A stretch of 64,000 bases of DNA from Tubiluchus corallicola (lineage: Eukaryota > Priapulida > Priapulimorpha > Priapulimorphida > Tubiluchidae), in NCBI GenBank assembly GCA_030141605.1, contig JAQGDQ010000074.1:173773-237772 (forward strand), written 5' to 3'. The position numbers and the translations under genes were made by a program. The notes under the pieces are model-generated. The model was given only the letters and a program-made list of their open reading frames with translations, ran no database searches and was not told where the DNA came from. Below are positions 1 through 45,388 of this stretch, one piece after another; position 1 is the first letter of the stretch; each line of letters begins with the position of its first letter.

Positions 1-1560
1 ACTGTTTCGTGGCAGTGAGAACAACCAAGGAAGACCTAAAAACGAGGCGTCTAAATAACGCAGGTATGATGATGACAACAAAGGCAAATATCTGCAATAA
101 AATTAGTAAATAACACCTGTATGGCAGGAAGGCAGCAACAGTGTAAAAAATAATAAAATGTCATCGAAGTGTCATGAACAAGTTTATAGTAGAGGCAATA
201 ACAGTATCAGATTTGCAAGTTAGGTAACTGAGTAACAACACTCAGGTGGTGGAAAAAATGACAAGAGACACAGAAACGTATTGAGTCGACGAACAATTTT
301 TTGGCAGTGGCAACTAATGGAAATGAATAACAAACACTGTTGTAGTAATGGTAACAAAGATTTCCAAAGAGATGGGTAAACAACTACTACATGGGTGCAG
401 TGGGAGTTCATGTACCCCTACTTGCGCCTTGAACAACAAAATTACGTCAGTTGAAACAACAGCATTTCATCAACAAATTAATCGACGAAATACGAAGTGA
501 CAACGTCTGCAGAGAGATGAGCAGATATCAACTATATGAGGGCAGCGACTTTGGCAAAAATTTTAAATAAGGCAGAGTGATCAATAAAATTGCGGTAGTG
601 ACAACAAGAGTAGAAGTGATGCTAGTGAAGTGACTAAATAACAATGCAGCATTGACAACAATGACAACAATACAATTGTGACAGCATTGACAAACATACC
701 CAATGAATAAGTGAAAGATAACTATAGTACATGGGGCTGCTAAAAGCTTTAAATGGGGTAACATGAAGAGTAAGTTCATGATGAATCAATGAAATGCAGA
801 GAGATTAAGCAGATATGAACTACAACTGGGTAACGACAGTGGAAAATGGCGACTTGAATAATTTTACGCCAACGATAACAATGCTACAAGACCGGTAAAT
901 AGCGTGAATAAGCAAAAAATAATACCATTGTGGCAACAAAGACAAACATCTGCAAAATTGGACTGGTAAATAACAACAACATGAAGGTAAGGGAGAGATA
1001 AAAAAACCTTAAACAAGCAACTTGGTGAACGGTTTTTAGGTAAAAATACAGTGGGAGAAGCAACAATCGCCAGAAACTCAAGTTAAGCTACTTGGTGACT
1101 ATGGTAGCAACAACAACTATAAGAGGTGCAGATGAAGAAAATAAAAAATACCACAGTGCAGTTGTAATAACAATATCAGTGCGGTTATGGACAAAAACTA
1201 AACGTGGGAAGGGCAGCAGTAGTGACATTTGTATCTTAACAGGAGGGTGTGGCGAACCAATTTTACTGTAGTAACAGGGGTAGCAAAAGAGGCAACTAAA
1301 TAACATCAATACGAGTGGTGGCAACGATTTCAAAAATTTGAAGAATAGGCGAAAACGTGAAGGCACACTATAAACAAATCGATTTTGTAGTGTGCCTGCT
1401 AGGCAGTGGCGATGATGGTTATAGTAGCAATTTTACGGTGCGATACTATTGACAAAACTTGCAAATGAGGCGATATAATAAGAACAGTATGGCGTTGCCA
1501 CTAATCATTGTTGGCGGCAACAGTAGTAAAATGTTTATAAATGAAATGAGTTGAAAATAA
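1..1560. repeat. Degenerate purine-rich minisatellite-like block
   Basis: The plus strand is rich in GGCAACA/GTGGCAACA-like words and in TAAATAAC (near 51, 106, 632, 964, 1297). Longer fragments recur: GCAGAGAGAT followed by AGCAGATAT at about 512 and 797, and an ACATCTGCAA/ATATCTGCAA block near 90 and 945. I read it as an old tandem array with units of uncertain length. The open frames on the minus strand here are low complexity and have no recognisable domain. Confidence 0.5.
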
Positions 1561-4363
1561 TGTTTATGTTGTCAGCATGTAAAATGAATAGGTTTGGTTA
1601 TTTCAACAGCCTGTAATATAAAAATTATTATGATCATACATCTTCTGTTCAGTTGTGCTGTCCAAATAATTTTAAAATCATCATGACCATTACTCATATG
1701 AGAAGTGAAACTCACTTGAATTCTATGACGAACACCCTCCAATCGCCAATGAAAATAAGCGAACACAGGATGGTTTTGCGGGTATTGCTGTTCTAAGGCT
1801 TACAATAAGACGATTTAAAAAACGAGATTCGTGTTCACGTGAAGGAACAAAAATATGAAAACCAGAAATTAAATAACGTGCACTACATATACTGGCAATT
1901 TCAAAACTATAATATTATAACACAGCTAGGGCATTGCAAATCTTTAGAGTAATGAAATATTTTTATCTTGCAAAATGGCATCTCAGTAATCTTAGTAAAC
2001 AGGAGTAATAATCGTTACTCTGCTATGTAACTAGCTTCATAAAAGCTAGCGGCTTGTTAAGTAATTATAGCTTCCAAAGTCTTTAGTTTCTGGCGAATTT
2101 CAGTTTATGATACATCAACGACAGTGTGCATTGCACATACTTGCACACTAGAGCAATCTGCCGAATAACCATCATTAAGGACATAGCCTTATTACCGATA
2201 CACAATACGTATGCAGTAGATTATAATAATAACCCGAGGCTAAAAACAACACAATGTAGTCGAATCCAATATAAGAGGTACTGGATTAATTAACCTCTAT
2301 TCAATAATAATGAATACTTTTCGATTATCTGTCCCCGCCAGTAATATTATACATATCACGTCATTTTGCATGTGCAACCGTACTAAGGCAACCACACAGA
2401 ACAACACAAAGTTTTGCAAAATATGATGAAAAATAACGAGATGGGGCGTACATTTACAAAAGATGCATGATTAAGGGCTAAAGAAAAACAGATCATTAAA
2501 ATTTCGTAAAATAACGCTTAACGCCCTGGTCGACCAGACAATAATCGGCCAAAAATCGACCTTTTCATTACCCAAACGCCTTTTCACTTAACACTTTTGC
2601 ACTGTCTAACTTTACGATATGTCTGAAAGCTACAAACAAGATGCAAGTTTGTCATTTTTAAGTGCATAATTTTTTACGTTGATTTATTGACACAAATATG
2701 CTTTCGCTAAATCAGCATATATTTATTTAACACGTGTGTACCAGAAAACTTCATTTATTTTGGCCATCGTTTTCAAATTTGCCATATTATTTTACGATAT
2801 TTTTCCGTCTGCTTTCAACTGTGTTTTTGCCAGAGTAAAGTGAAAAGGCTTTTCAGCACAGTAACATCTTATCACAATCGTGATCGATCAATCAAAATTG
2901 TCATACACAACTTGTTACAGTAATCTCGCATTAAGTGCTGCGCCTTTAAAAGACCGCCAGAAACACGCATTTTGTCAACTTGAGACGAGAAAAATGGCCG
3001 CCATCATGTTTTCGTTTCGGTTTCAGAAATTTGTTTTGCTGAAACATTTTGTCATTATTTTATGAAGCCGAAAATGTAGGCCATTTGCGCATTTGAAAAA
3101 AATTGCACGTGTTTTCTTTTTCAGCTTTTTATGAGCGTTTAGGCCTATTTATTGTATAATACCGCTGACAATTTTCTGAAGGTAAGAATCTGAACAGTTA
3201 TTAAAAAGATTCACACAATAATGAAACTGAAACACGACGCTTCATAACACTGCTGCATTGTAAGTGTTATCTTCGGCTAAAAAAACAAAACTGCAAAATA
3301 CATTTTTGACATTTTATTTGAACCAAAAAAGATGCGGCACGGTGTGGTCCCTAGAAGGTATGTAGTGTAACCAGTGTTTGGATCTAAAATCAAAATGAAA
3401 GACATATTAAACCTATATCATTTCCCTAAAATGGCACCTGTTCTCTCCTTTTCTTGTTTAGCTGTCTTGGGGTTATAGAAAAATTAAAGTAATTTCTTTA
3501 ATAATGAATTCTGTACGTGACGAAATCTTTGACGGTTGTAGTGCTATATGTCAAACTCAAAAGGCCAAAATAAAATAGTGTTTCTTTTATATAAATTTTA
3601 TAATAATTTTAAATACCGCGCTGATTTAGCGAAATTTTATTGTATTAAAATTTTATTGTATTAAAAAGTGTACTAGTTTGATAACGAAACCATTCTTTCC
3701 TGAGTGACACACGTGTCGTGACAAGTACGCCGAGCTGCCAATTGGCAAATGCCGCAAAAGTAGCCTTTCCTCTTTGATTTTCTGCCGCAGCAGTAAAATC
3801 CAGTTTACTTTATCGATCTCTTGAATATGTCTCAATTTTTTACTTGAGTTACTTTTATTGTAGCTATTAGTATGGTTTTCTGCGAAGAAAATGTGCTTTT
3901 ATAGGACCGCAAATGGCCCGTATTCAAACGGGATTTGCTTATAAAGCTTGCAGAGTATAGAACTGCTGCTTGCTCAATTTATAGGTTTTTCTCAAACAAT
4001 ATGCAGCTAAGAATAGGTGTAATCGGCTGTGAAAGTTGTTTCATGCAGTTCGACAGATGAACACTTTTACTACTGGACTGTGTAAGAGTACCGAAATGTT
4101 TCACCAAAAAGGCCAACACAGTGTGTTTCCAAAAAAATTATGCCCAGTTTATTTGTAATTTTTAAGACTTGAGTAAACTATATATGAAAGTTTCACATTT
4201 GAGACTGACATAAATAAGCAAAAACAGCGGAATTTATTTAATTTATCTAAAGTACTATCTATATATATTCGTATCTATATACGAATTCAATCGAAAGTAC
4301 CCGTTCTGCGTCTTTCCTAATAAGTGAAGTTTTATCTGGAATTCATGAAATTAGTTCATGCTA

Positions 4364-4376
4364 CGCCATCTAGTGG
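4364..4376 (-). promoter_or_regulatory. CTCF-like core motif
   Basis: On the minus strand this reads CCACTAGATGGCG, which fits the known CTCF core CCASYAGRKGGCR at every position. This is a sequence match only, and occupancy is not implied. Confidence 0.35.
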
Positions 4377-5878
4377 TCAGCATGTCAATGTAGCGCAATG
4401 TACATTATGGTATATTATCTATAGGTGTAAAACAACTTGAAAATACAATTACTTGTGCGGGGAAAATTTAAAATATCCCTGTATCTACGCCAATAATTTC
4501 CTGTGCGAAACTTGTGCCGACATTTGATGGTCCTCAGTAGTTCGAGTGTAATTACAACCCAGGCAACGTCACTGTATTACCTTAAAGCACAGTTCGCCCC
4601 GGAACTATATAACATACTGAATATGCTCTCTGGAACTATGTAACCTACCGTACATTCTTACTTTTTTGATTAGGTTGAAACCAATTAAAATAAGTTTACG
4701 ATAAATAAGATAAGATAAAGAACGAGCACACATTGTTTCCAAATGTGTGGTGGTTTGTCTGGTATTCAGTATGTTCAGGTTAAGTTTTATTTCCAATTTC
4801 TTTCCAGCTGAATTTGAGCTTTTACCTTTAAAAGCGCACTACAGCAACGAACATGAATCAGGGAATAGGCATAAATTTGAGACATGAAAATGGGACGTGT
4901 AATAGACCAATATAATTTATCTAATCAATCATACCAAAGTGCAAATGCTGGACTAGACGATTCTGTCGAATTATACCCATTTCAGTCAAAAATCAGGCCC
5001 AAATTAAACAATAGAAACACCAAATTCTACTATAAAGTTTGTTTATTTATGTACAAAATTAATTTATATTTGCGTTATGTACAGCAAAAAGTTGTAGACA
5101 AACAAATATCACAGAAAAAATGCAAATCAAAATTACATTGATGGGTTGACACAAACTAATAAAACAAGTAAACAACCATCAGTCATTAAATCTCGAAGTA
5201 TATTAACGGGTAACAATTCTGCCATATAAGTTTTTCTAAAATTCCTTTACAGGATTTTGTTTAATTCAAAACTTAAATTACACGCACAACTACTGTACTA
5301 CATCTCATTGTAATTAAGAAGCGATGTCAAAAATAGTTTAATACATAAAAACCTGACTGATTGAGAACTCAAAGAATACTGATAACAACTGATAGCTACA
5401 ATATTTTACGCATTAATAATTAAATCGTTTTTACAAATTTACAGTATTTATATTAAAAGCAATATAAATGGTCGCGAATTTCATTTCAACTATATTTACT
5501 ATCATTCAAAGCTATGAGAGAAACATGAAAAAGTGCTTTATTATTACAAAATCTTTTTAAACTACAGTGATTGAGATATTTTACACTACTGAGATATGGC
5601 TAAACATATTAGTGGCAAGACGTATTATGTTCATTAATAATAATAGATATACAAAAAATTGACACGTTGTTTTCGGGCTTACTGCAGGCATCATATTAAA
5701 CAGCAGAAACTTTCTCAATTGGTATTCTGTTAAACAAGCAAGAAAATGACTAAACATCTCCTTCTGGGATGTAAAAATACCACTGTTTTAGTTTTCATTG
5801 ATAAAAAAATTTCGCGTTAGCGGTAAAATTCATAGATATTTACAAAAAAGTGCAAAAATATAAGTACAAATGACCTTA

Positions 5879-5992
5879 GAGAATGCAATTCTAATTGAAC
5901 AACCCAAATTACTGCAACAATATCACATAATATTCAATATAAACAAATATTGCCGCATTAGCTTGGTTGTTCAATTAGAATTCCACATTCTC
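5879..5992. repeat. Foldback (inverted-repeat) element
   Basis: The left arm at 5879-5904 (GAGAATGCAATTCTAATTGA then ACAACC) pairs with the right arm at 5965-5992, with a short mismatch near the outer end. The spacer of about 60 nt is AT-rich and partly self-complementary. No coding capacity. Compatible with a small MITE remnant. Confidence 0.5.
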
Positions 5993-6229
5993 ATTTCAAG
6001 GATTCATTGAAGATGCCAGATTTATGTTATATGTTCTATGTTAGGTTATGATGAAACGCGCTTGAGATTATATTTTTGTATTATTTATGTTGCTATTAAA
6101 TGTTGATTTGAGACTAGACTTACAATAATAATACATTTCTATTGAAAACCATACAGTTAAATACACACTAGCTTATTTTGATTCCATAATAGTTCTAGCA
6201 GATAGCAAAATCATCGTTGCAAACGGAAT

Positions 6230-6890
6230 TAGTAATAGCATATTAAAGCAAAACCGGACCCAATGTTAAACTGTAAACAACATATTATTTAAAATATTGA
6301 AAGGAAACAGTTTTTAAGAATTAATGAGTTACGTGAAAGAATTATCACAACACAAACGCAATTTCGCGCCACTAGTTCTTCGCATTTACATGTAATTCGC
6401 CATTCGCTAGTTACACGCTAGCGCCTGCATTTCGGAAAGCGTTGCACAAAAACAGGTGGTGTACCTCTCAGTTCAGATGTGATAGCTTGTGACGAATTGC
6501 ACACGTTCAACAGCTCATGCACGAGTACAGCGGTAAATTTGGAATTTTAAGTTTTATCTTAAAACTTGCCGAGTTTTGGTACAACACACCGAATCTCTTA
6601 CAGTAGCACTGTTCTTCAAATTTCACTTTCGCAAACACGCGCAAAACGCTCATGGAATATTTTTGCTGTTGAAAATTATGTTAGTTTGTGATGTTATCAA
6701 TAGTTCTGCTCGCCCGGCGTTAATTAAGTTTTTAATCTTTAATTTAATTATCAGAAACGCTTTTGCAGTATTAATTGTGTTAAAATTTATACTTTTTACC
6801 GTACTTGAAAATGGGGTAGTATATCAAAAAACATCATGTCTTCCTTTAAGCATTAACGTGTTGATATCTATCGACATCTATTACAAGCAG
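6230..6890 (+). repeat. Interspersed repeat, copy A
   Basis: Diverged direct copy of 40090-40735. Shared blocks in the same order include CCGGACCCAAT, GGTGTACCTCTCAGTTCA (GTTGTACC in copy B), CACACGTTC..AGCTCATG, GAGTACAGCGGT, TTTCGCTTTCGCAAAC-like, and GCTGTTGAAAATTATGTT. Probably a non-autonomous transposable element; no long reading frame is shared. Confidence 0.7.
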
Positions 6891-8476
6891 GTATACCTTT
6901 AAAATACGTTTCGCATTCTACTCCGAGCTAGCGGTTTTGGATTGCGGTTTCGGTATAAGATATGAAATTAGGAAAATATTTTTACTTCTTGACTAATAGG
7001 CATAGACATCCGAGGTTCAGTTAAAGGAAAACCGGATGATTGTGTAAACATTACTTCAGAATATAGAATGCTCTAAAATATTGGACACTACAATAGCATT
7101 TTTAAAATCAAGCTTAGATTAAACAATAATTAGAATTAATTACCTCAGATACTCAAATTTCGTTAAACCTTCAATGCTCATTGAATCTACTAAGATTGGC
7201 AACGGCTCCTTTTGTCACATTCGTGTGGCCGACAAATAAAAGGCGGTACCGTGATAACCATGATCGTAATTTGCAGTGTTAGTTTCTGACGTCATATGAC
7301 GTAGAGCCCATTTTTGTGACATCACGCCTTTAAGAAGTAACACTTACGCAAACGTGCTTGACGCGCAAGAGAAGATGCCTACCATTGCACAAACTGTGGT
7401 TAGTTTCTGACGTAAGCAATGTCTACAATAGACGTGACGGGCGTATGATGATATGATGATGATGACGTAAGCAATAGCTGTGTTCGGTTGCCGTTAATTA
7501 ACTTTCTAAGCTAATTATTCAAATATAAGAAACAATTATTAACTTTTATAGGCAAGAAAATGTATATTTTGGACAGTAAATTAAAATTAGATTGAGTCTA
7601 AATAATCGTTCAGTTTTTCTTTAAATCAAACTAAATTTGAGCAAAAAAGTCATGGAAATTAAGGCGTTATCACAATTTTGTCAAACATAAGTGCTTGGTC
7701 ACACGGACTGCCTAGGGACAAAGTATAGATGTAACACTAATAAAGAAATTAGATGAATAACGAAAGAGCCAGTAGACGCGATACTGACAGGCAAACTTGA
7801 TGATGACAAACATCTGCCTGCAAGTAAAATACAAATAATTAAGTACATACGTTTACTTTTTATAAGCACTAAGAGCACACAAAACGAATATCCATATGGG
7901 AGAACGTGTTTTTTCTGACTTGCCTGTAATCCTAGGTTTGATTTTCGGCAAATTTAATAATAACTTTAAAAACGTGTTTTTACAAACTACATTGTAAAAA
8001 TTCGGCTAAACGTTTCTACATCCATTCATCCATATTTTGGCAAGTGTCCCTTCCATTTGGCAATCGATCACCCAATCAAGTTACCCAGGCAAAGACTACT
8101 ACGACTGGGTTGCGTTTAACAAATTTTGAACTATTTAAAATATATACATACATCACCTATAAAAGGTAATCAGTAGTTTTTAGTGAAGTATCATGTTAGA
8201 GTAGAACAGCATTCATTCCTACATTAGAAAGAAATTAAACCTAATATGTAAACTTACCTAACGAGGTTAGATTATAAGCTTTGAAACTATTATACTGAGC
8301 AAGCGTGGTTCGGCTACATGATGATAAATAATTGGCTATTTTCACTAACTGTCCATCTTTTTTTAATATCTGAAAAATATTTATTGGCTTAACAGTTCGA
8401 CGTAGCAAAGTGTTTTAAAGTGTTTTAAAAATCACCATTTAAACCAGACAAGCAGTTTAGTCAAGTTACATGTGCA

Positions 8477-8480
<4 letters not shown>

Positions 8481-8550
<70 letters not shown>
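8481..8550. repeat. (AG)n microsatellite
   Basis: Seventy bases of uninterrupted AG, followed by a purine-rich tail to about 8640. Confidence 0.95.
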
Positions 8551-8551
<1 letters not shown>

Positions 8552-8713
8552 AAGACAGGGAAAAAAGAGAGAGAAAAAGACAGAGAAGAGAAGGACATTT
8601 AGGTAAGACGTTAGAGAAAGAATGAGTTGTGAGAAGAGAGAACTCTGCCTGCTAAAAACAGATGATGCACCCCGAACAAAAAAAAACACAAATAAAACTT
8701 AAAATAAACTTAC

Positions 8714-39702
<30,989 letters not shown>

Positions 39703-40089
39703 CTTTAAAACACAAAAAGGCTAGTACAGATTTTGTATGAAAATTAATTACTGCCACTGGTTTCACGAAGCCATGCACTTCTTATTCTCAGCAATAGTAA
39801 CTTTCAGAGTAAAAACCCCGCGCCTCGGCATTATTGTGCTACGAAGAAGTGTGCCCGTGCAGTTACTACACAACTGATTTTACCACACATGCGCAGTCGC
39901 TTACTACTTGAGATTCTGGACGAGCTGCGTGATTACAATAATTATATCTTCATTTAGCAGCACGTCGCAGCTTTCAGAAAACAGCCAAATGAATCTGCAA
40001 AATGCGAACAAGAAATAAACACTTGGAACCAAAGTAGGACTTATATTCTAGACTTCCAATGACATTTTTTATCGTTACAAGTTTCACTG

Positions 40090-40735
40090 CTCAAAGTCAA
40101 AGAAACACCGGACCCAATCCTAAACTAGAGCTGAAAACAATCTGAAAGGCGGCATAGCATTTTTTCAAGAGTGATTTATATGAAGGAATTATTGAAACAG
40201 AAACGAAATTTCGCGTTCGCTCGGCTAGTTCTTTGATGTTACACACATTTTGCTTTTCACTAATTAGATGGACACTAGCGCGGCAGTAGCGCCTGAATCT
40301 CGGAAACGCATGCACAAAAAACAAGTTCTGACCCGTGTTGTACCTCTCAGTTCACAATTGTTCAGTTGTGACACAGTGCACACGTTCGAAAGCTCATGTA
40401 TGAGTACAGCGGTGAACTTAAAATTTGCCGAGATTTTGTATGCCGCACTGAATATAGTACAGTACTATTGCACTTCATTTTTCGCTTTCGCAAACGCGTG
40501 CAACACGCATGGAGTGTTTGTGCTGTTGAAAATTATGTTCTTTTGTGACATCATCATCACTAGCTGGGATGCCTGTCGTTAATTATCTTTTTAATCTATT
40601 TGATTATAAGAACCGCTTTGGCATTATTATAGGTCTTAAAATGTACACTTTTTACCGCACTTCAAAATTGGGATAGGATGTGAACAATCACCCTGTTTTC
40701 CTTTAAATTCTCGAGTTCTTAATGTGTCGACCAGA
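40090..40735 (+). repeat. Interspersed repeat, copy B
   Basis: Partner of the copy at 6230-6890, in the same orientation. It lies about 0.4-1.0 kb upstream of the start codon of the minus-strand secreted-protein gene, so it falls in that gene's likely promoter region. Confidence 0.7.
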
Positions 40736-42827
40736 TTTTTGTACTCTCATACCGTGATAGCCATAAATCTTTTTTTCGCGCTGACTGCTGAAGAACAGAA
40801 AGCTATCTTTTCATTAAAAATGTGTTTTATTCAGACTACGAATTCACTAAGACCCGAAGTGTTTTATCGAGAGGTTGTACATATAAAAACCTCTTTAACA
40901 AAAAGTAAAACGACGCCAGGTTGACACTTGTCGCAATCTTAAAAAATAAAAGATGATTAACACAACGAAGTGACCCAGCCATAATAAAGTTTGTTTGCCA
41001 TGTATGGTCCCGCACTTGACTGGATGCAACTGAAAGTCATTTTCATTTCATATTAATTATCGATTAAAGTAGTAATGCGTTCATTTCAAGTGACTGAAAA
41101 TCTTTCAATTCACTGAAAAAACGTGAAAATTATAAATTTTAAACTTGATGCACTCTTTCGTATGAGAATAAAAAACTGATCCGCAAAATTACGTTGGAAG
41201 CAAATTAAATAGGTTGTGTTGACATAATTTCGTATTAAACGTAAGCTAATGCACAGCATCTGTAATACGTTTTTGGTTGTTGCAGCATGGCTCACAGAAA
41301 AATAGTCTTAAGGAGATTATTATCTTGCCATTTTTTCTTTTCTGTTCTCTAAAAACATTTCAAACTTATTTTATCTAAGTTTATAGTATTCTTGTTATTC
41401 TGTTGTGCTATAAATTTTATAATTGATAGAAGTGACGGGAAATTTTGTTGAGTATAGTTATCTGAAACTATGGCGCGCTTTGAAGAACAACAAGTAGTCA
41501 CCTTCACAACATATTGATAATGATGTTGCTCCGAAGATAAGGTCAACGATTATGATTATAATAATGGTACATGATGCATGTTATCCTTGATGTAAGCACA
41601 AATATGGCGTGGATGTTGATGCTTGGTGTAATGATAAATAATGATGATGTTGATGTTGATGACGATAATGATAATATAATGGTGATGGTGACCTGTGACA
41701 CTTCGCATAACTTGTAACAATAAATACTCACTGTCGTGATACACTGATACTCTTGGTGACGTTTAAAAATGATGACAGGTAATGGTGATGCTGAAGTTGG
41801 TGAGGGTGCTGGTGAAGATGATAGTGATTTTAGTGACAAGACTCATAGTACGACGCTAAATTTCGTTTTTTAATTTGTGTACTATGGAGAGAGGTGTTAG
41901 GTCACTTTAATGATTATTTCCGTATTTTATTCTTTTAATTTCTTTTTTTATGTTTCTGCTTTGTCTTTTCTTTTTTATATTCATTTAGCTCGGCTTCATT
42001 TCATATTACTTTGCCTTATTTTGCCTCCTTGTAACTACTTTGCGTTACCTCACCTCGTATCATTTACTGTAATCAGTTTTCGACCCACCTCACTTATGTG
42101 ATCAACAATGTTCTAAATCAAAGTTCGACTAAATGCGCTTGCGCAGAACTACTGGAGCGACCTACAATTAATGCTGCCGTGTTGTATTTGTGTTTCGGCT
42201 TGGCATTCTCAGTATTTGGACACATGTTAACTTTGACAGACTTTATTTTCCTACTAACAAGCCAACCAGGTTAATTTATCATTTACAAAGGCAGTATGCT
42301 AAACTTTAATTACAATGCAAATATAACATGCGCCTAACATACTGCCACTACAATAAAGTCGGTAATGACCGGTTAATCTTTATGATGATGAGTTGCTTCT
42401 ACCTAAATTATTACGCATAATCAACCAAATTTTGTGGTTCTATGACCCATTTACACCTGTTCGACTACCTATTAGCTACTTACAGAATTTTCCTGCACGA
42501 AGACAATGTAATTAATATCGGCGTGAAACCTTAAATGGCAAAAGAAACTAGTTCCTGATTTTATTTTTTGTGTCACAAAACAGTCATGATGTTAGGTGGT
42601 AGACGTGTAGCAGGTGTTAACGTGTGAACTTTTCAGTTTTAAGTTGTTAAGATGACCCATTTGATTAAAAAAATCACAGGCTTTGGATTAGGTCAGGTAC
42701 GTTGATAAATTTTGCTGAATTTACAAGTGTTATATATCTGTAAGCACAGCTGTGATGAAGAAATTATACTCGGAGTTTTTGATACGTTTAACTACTTTGT
42801 ATAATTACTATAGTAGTCGTAGTACTC

Positions 42828-43380
42828 GAAAAGCGCCAAGTTGCAACGGATTGTTACGAAAATTTTCAGGAGTAGACCAAAAGGAATTGTGAATTGATTA
42901 ATAGGGTCGGATTTGCGATCCGCCACTTTGAACATGAGATGGTTGCGATAACATTATTTTCGAAAAAAGCGCAAGGTTCTGATAATTCGCAACGGATCGT
43001 CAAGAAACTTTACAGGAGAGATATTAGAAGAGATTCCGCATTGGCTGACGGAAACGCATTTTTGATTTGCAAGCTTGTATTCAAGACGACAGTGATAAAT
43101 AACATCATTTTCGCAAAAAGTCTAAGGTTCCACCAATTTAAAACGGATCGTCATGAAACTTTGTAGGAATACTAAAACAAATTATGCGTCTTCAATAGAG
43201 TCGGATTTTTGATCTGTTGTCTGCGTTCTGCATCAGTTACGCTAATTTTCGATTCACCATTTTGGACTGAAGATGACGGCACTGATGTCATTTTCTAAAA
43301 AGAGCTAACAATCTGTTCAAACTAGACGTGCAAACAATAATACACTTGAGCAAATTTCGCATCTATTAATGAAGTAAGAT
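42828..43380 (+). repeat. Degenerate tandem array, units of about 145-185 bp
   Basis: Corresponding blocks recur in order: AACGGATTGTTACGAAAATT (42845), AACGGATCGTCAAGAAACTT (42991) and AACGGATCGTCATGAAACTT (43142). GTCGGATTTGCGATC recurs at 42905, CATTTTTGATTTGC near 43052 and GTCGGATTTTTGATC at 43200. A CATTATTTTCGAAAAA-type block occurs near 42953, 43105 and 43288. Confidence 0.7.
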
Positions 43381-45209
43381 TTTCGATAAACTGTCTATCT
43401 CAAATTCGGTGAATCCCCCGGCCAATAGTTCGAATCGAACTTGTTAATGAATGCCTAGCAATAAAAATTAGCTGTATTTGTTATATATATCTTTTTTGAA
43501 TGAAAATGTACTCACGGTGCTCGTGGTTTTAGACTTAAAAGCAAAGGCCATTTTTTTAAGTGTAGAAACCTATATAAGTGGTGGTATAAAGAATTACAGG
43601 AAGGTTATACAGGAGACTCAGAATGGTTAATGGAATTATTGTTCGCCTTATATATTGTGAGTAATATTCAAGACCAGTGAAAAACATCCGTAGGTGTTTA
43701 TCAAGTTTTGTATAATGAGCTGAAGAACGTTTATTTATTTCGATATTTCCCTAGTAGACTATAGTAGGAGTGCAACGTTTCTGGTTTGTGGGAATTAATT
43801 GCAACACAAATGATTTAAATTTCTTCTGAAGCAGTATGTTTTGTAGTATTCCACAAAACATTTCCAGATGGGGAAAGTTTTTTGGAGTCGATCAATTTTT
43901 TTTGGACAGATAAGACCAGATTAGCCCTAGCACGCATGTCATTATAGTTCTTTTCAAGAGCATCTAATTTGTCTAGCCAAGGTTATCATATATGCCTAAT
44001 AATACAAAGTAGTATCTCATAGAAATTGGTTACCCTTGGTTGCTCTTTTCCTAGTAACGGCGTTGATAACAAGGTTGGATTGAAAAATAATTTAGGAAAT
44101 CTCATTTTTCACCTTATGTGAACTGACAACAAATTTTGACACTCGAGAAAGGCGGCAGTTGCTATAGTAACGATGTTAAAGTTGTTTACCTTTGCAATTA
44201 GCATTAAGTGCTCTTTACAGGCTCTTGGTACCAAGATATCGGTAGTTTCTTGCACAAAACCACCCGAAATTTGCAATAGGGAAGGAATATTTCGATTATT
44301 ATAAGAACTGAATGAAAAGTGTGCATATAAATGCATTTAACCAGCCATCTTAACTGCTGATAAGGCTGGGTACCATAAACTGACCGATTCTCCTTCTTCG
44401 TCATTTTTTCATATCTATTGTTCAAGAAATTAGTTTCGTCATAGTTGCATGATAGCATACAAGAAGTACCTCTCAGTTTGCAATTCCTTTACAATGCAAT
44501 TCCTTTTTGCAATTACAAATAATTAATTGCTCCAAGAGCCCGGAAGTTATTTAGCAAGTGAGTTATAGCCCTGATGGAGTTATTATCCCACAAGTCCCTA
44601 CAGGTAATAGAAAAGCAAGTATTGATTCTTAACAGATGAAATGTAACAGATTCTTAACAGAGTAAAATTGTACTCTTTTAATAAGCTGTTGTACAGAGTC
44701 CTCAGTAAATGGTTAATTATCTGTGTGATTTAGAACCAGAAATATTCAGTGAGCCATGGTAATACAGAACACAATACAAGTATATCGACATCTGTATGAG
44801 GATTCGTTTTTCATTTTTTGGGGTTAGCTCGTAGTAATAACACGGGTTCAGGCAGAAATAAAAGATTTACACTCAACATTTCGAGGCTTAAGGCACAGCT
44901 GCATGTTGACTTTTACCAGCATTTCATTGCCTGACCTGGTGTGACGCTACCGGCCACATCTACGTTAAAAACAATGAAAGGTCTTTGCAAGTCACACAGC
45001 ACAATAATTATAGACGATTAGAACGAATGGCTGTGCTTAGGGTTGGCGCCCAGAAAATTTTTGAACTGTTAGAACGCCGGAGAAGCATTTTGGAAGAGAA
45101 AATATGGAGTTATACAGTTGTTAAAGGAAAGAACAATTGAAAGAAAAACTTCTTTATTCTCAAGACCAGTCCTTAATACTTGTCAATACTGGCAAACGGC
45201 GCGCATGCG

Positions 45210-45388
<179 letters not shown>

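Larger units (their letters stand above)
1561..8713. other. Non-coding region left of the secreted-protein gene
   Basis: AT-rich DNA without a supported exon. It holds a CTCF-like motif (4364-4376), a foldback element (5879-5992), one copy of an interspersed repeat (6230-6890), clustered TGACGT words (about 7280-7475) and a GA tract (8481-8550). It may contain the 3' intron of the minus-strand gene and could hide its last small exon. Confidence 0.5.

Noticed and set aside
3653-3835. Candidate last exon of the minus-strand secreted protein
   Set aside because: It shows no cysteine pattern like the preceding modules and I saw no convincing phase-0 acceptor joining it.
7280-7475. Cluster of TGACGT words including TGACGTCA, as a CREB-type enhancer
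   Set aside because: Real words, but several sit in a locally repetitive GATGATGACGT context with no nearby start site, so a regulatory call is not justified.
43405-43445. tRNA T-arm-like AGTTCGAATCGAACT
   Set aside because: It is an isolated palindrome; no anticodon arm, acceptor stem or box A at the right spacing.
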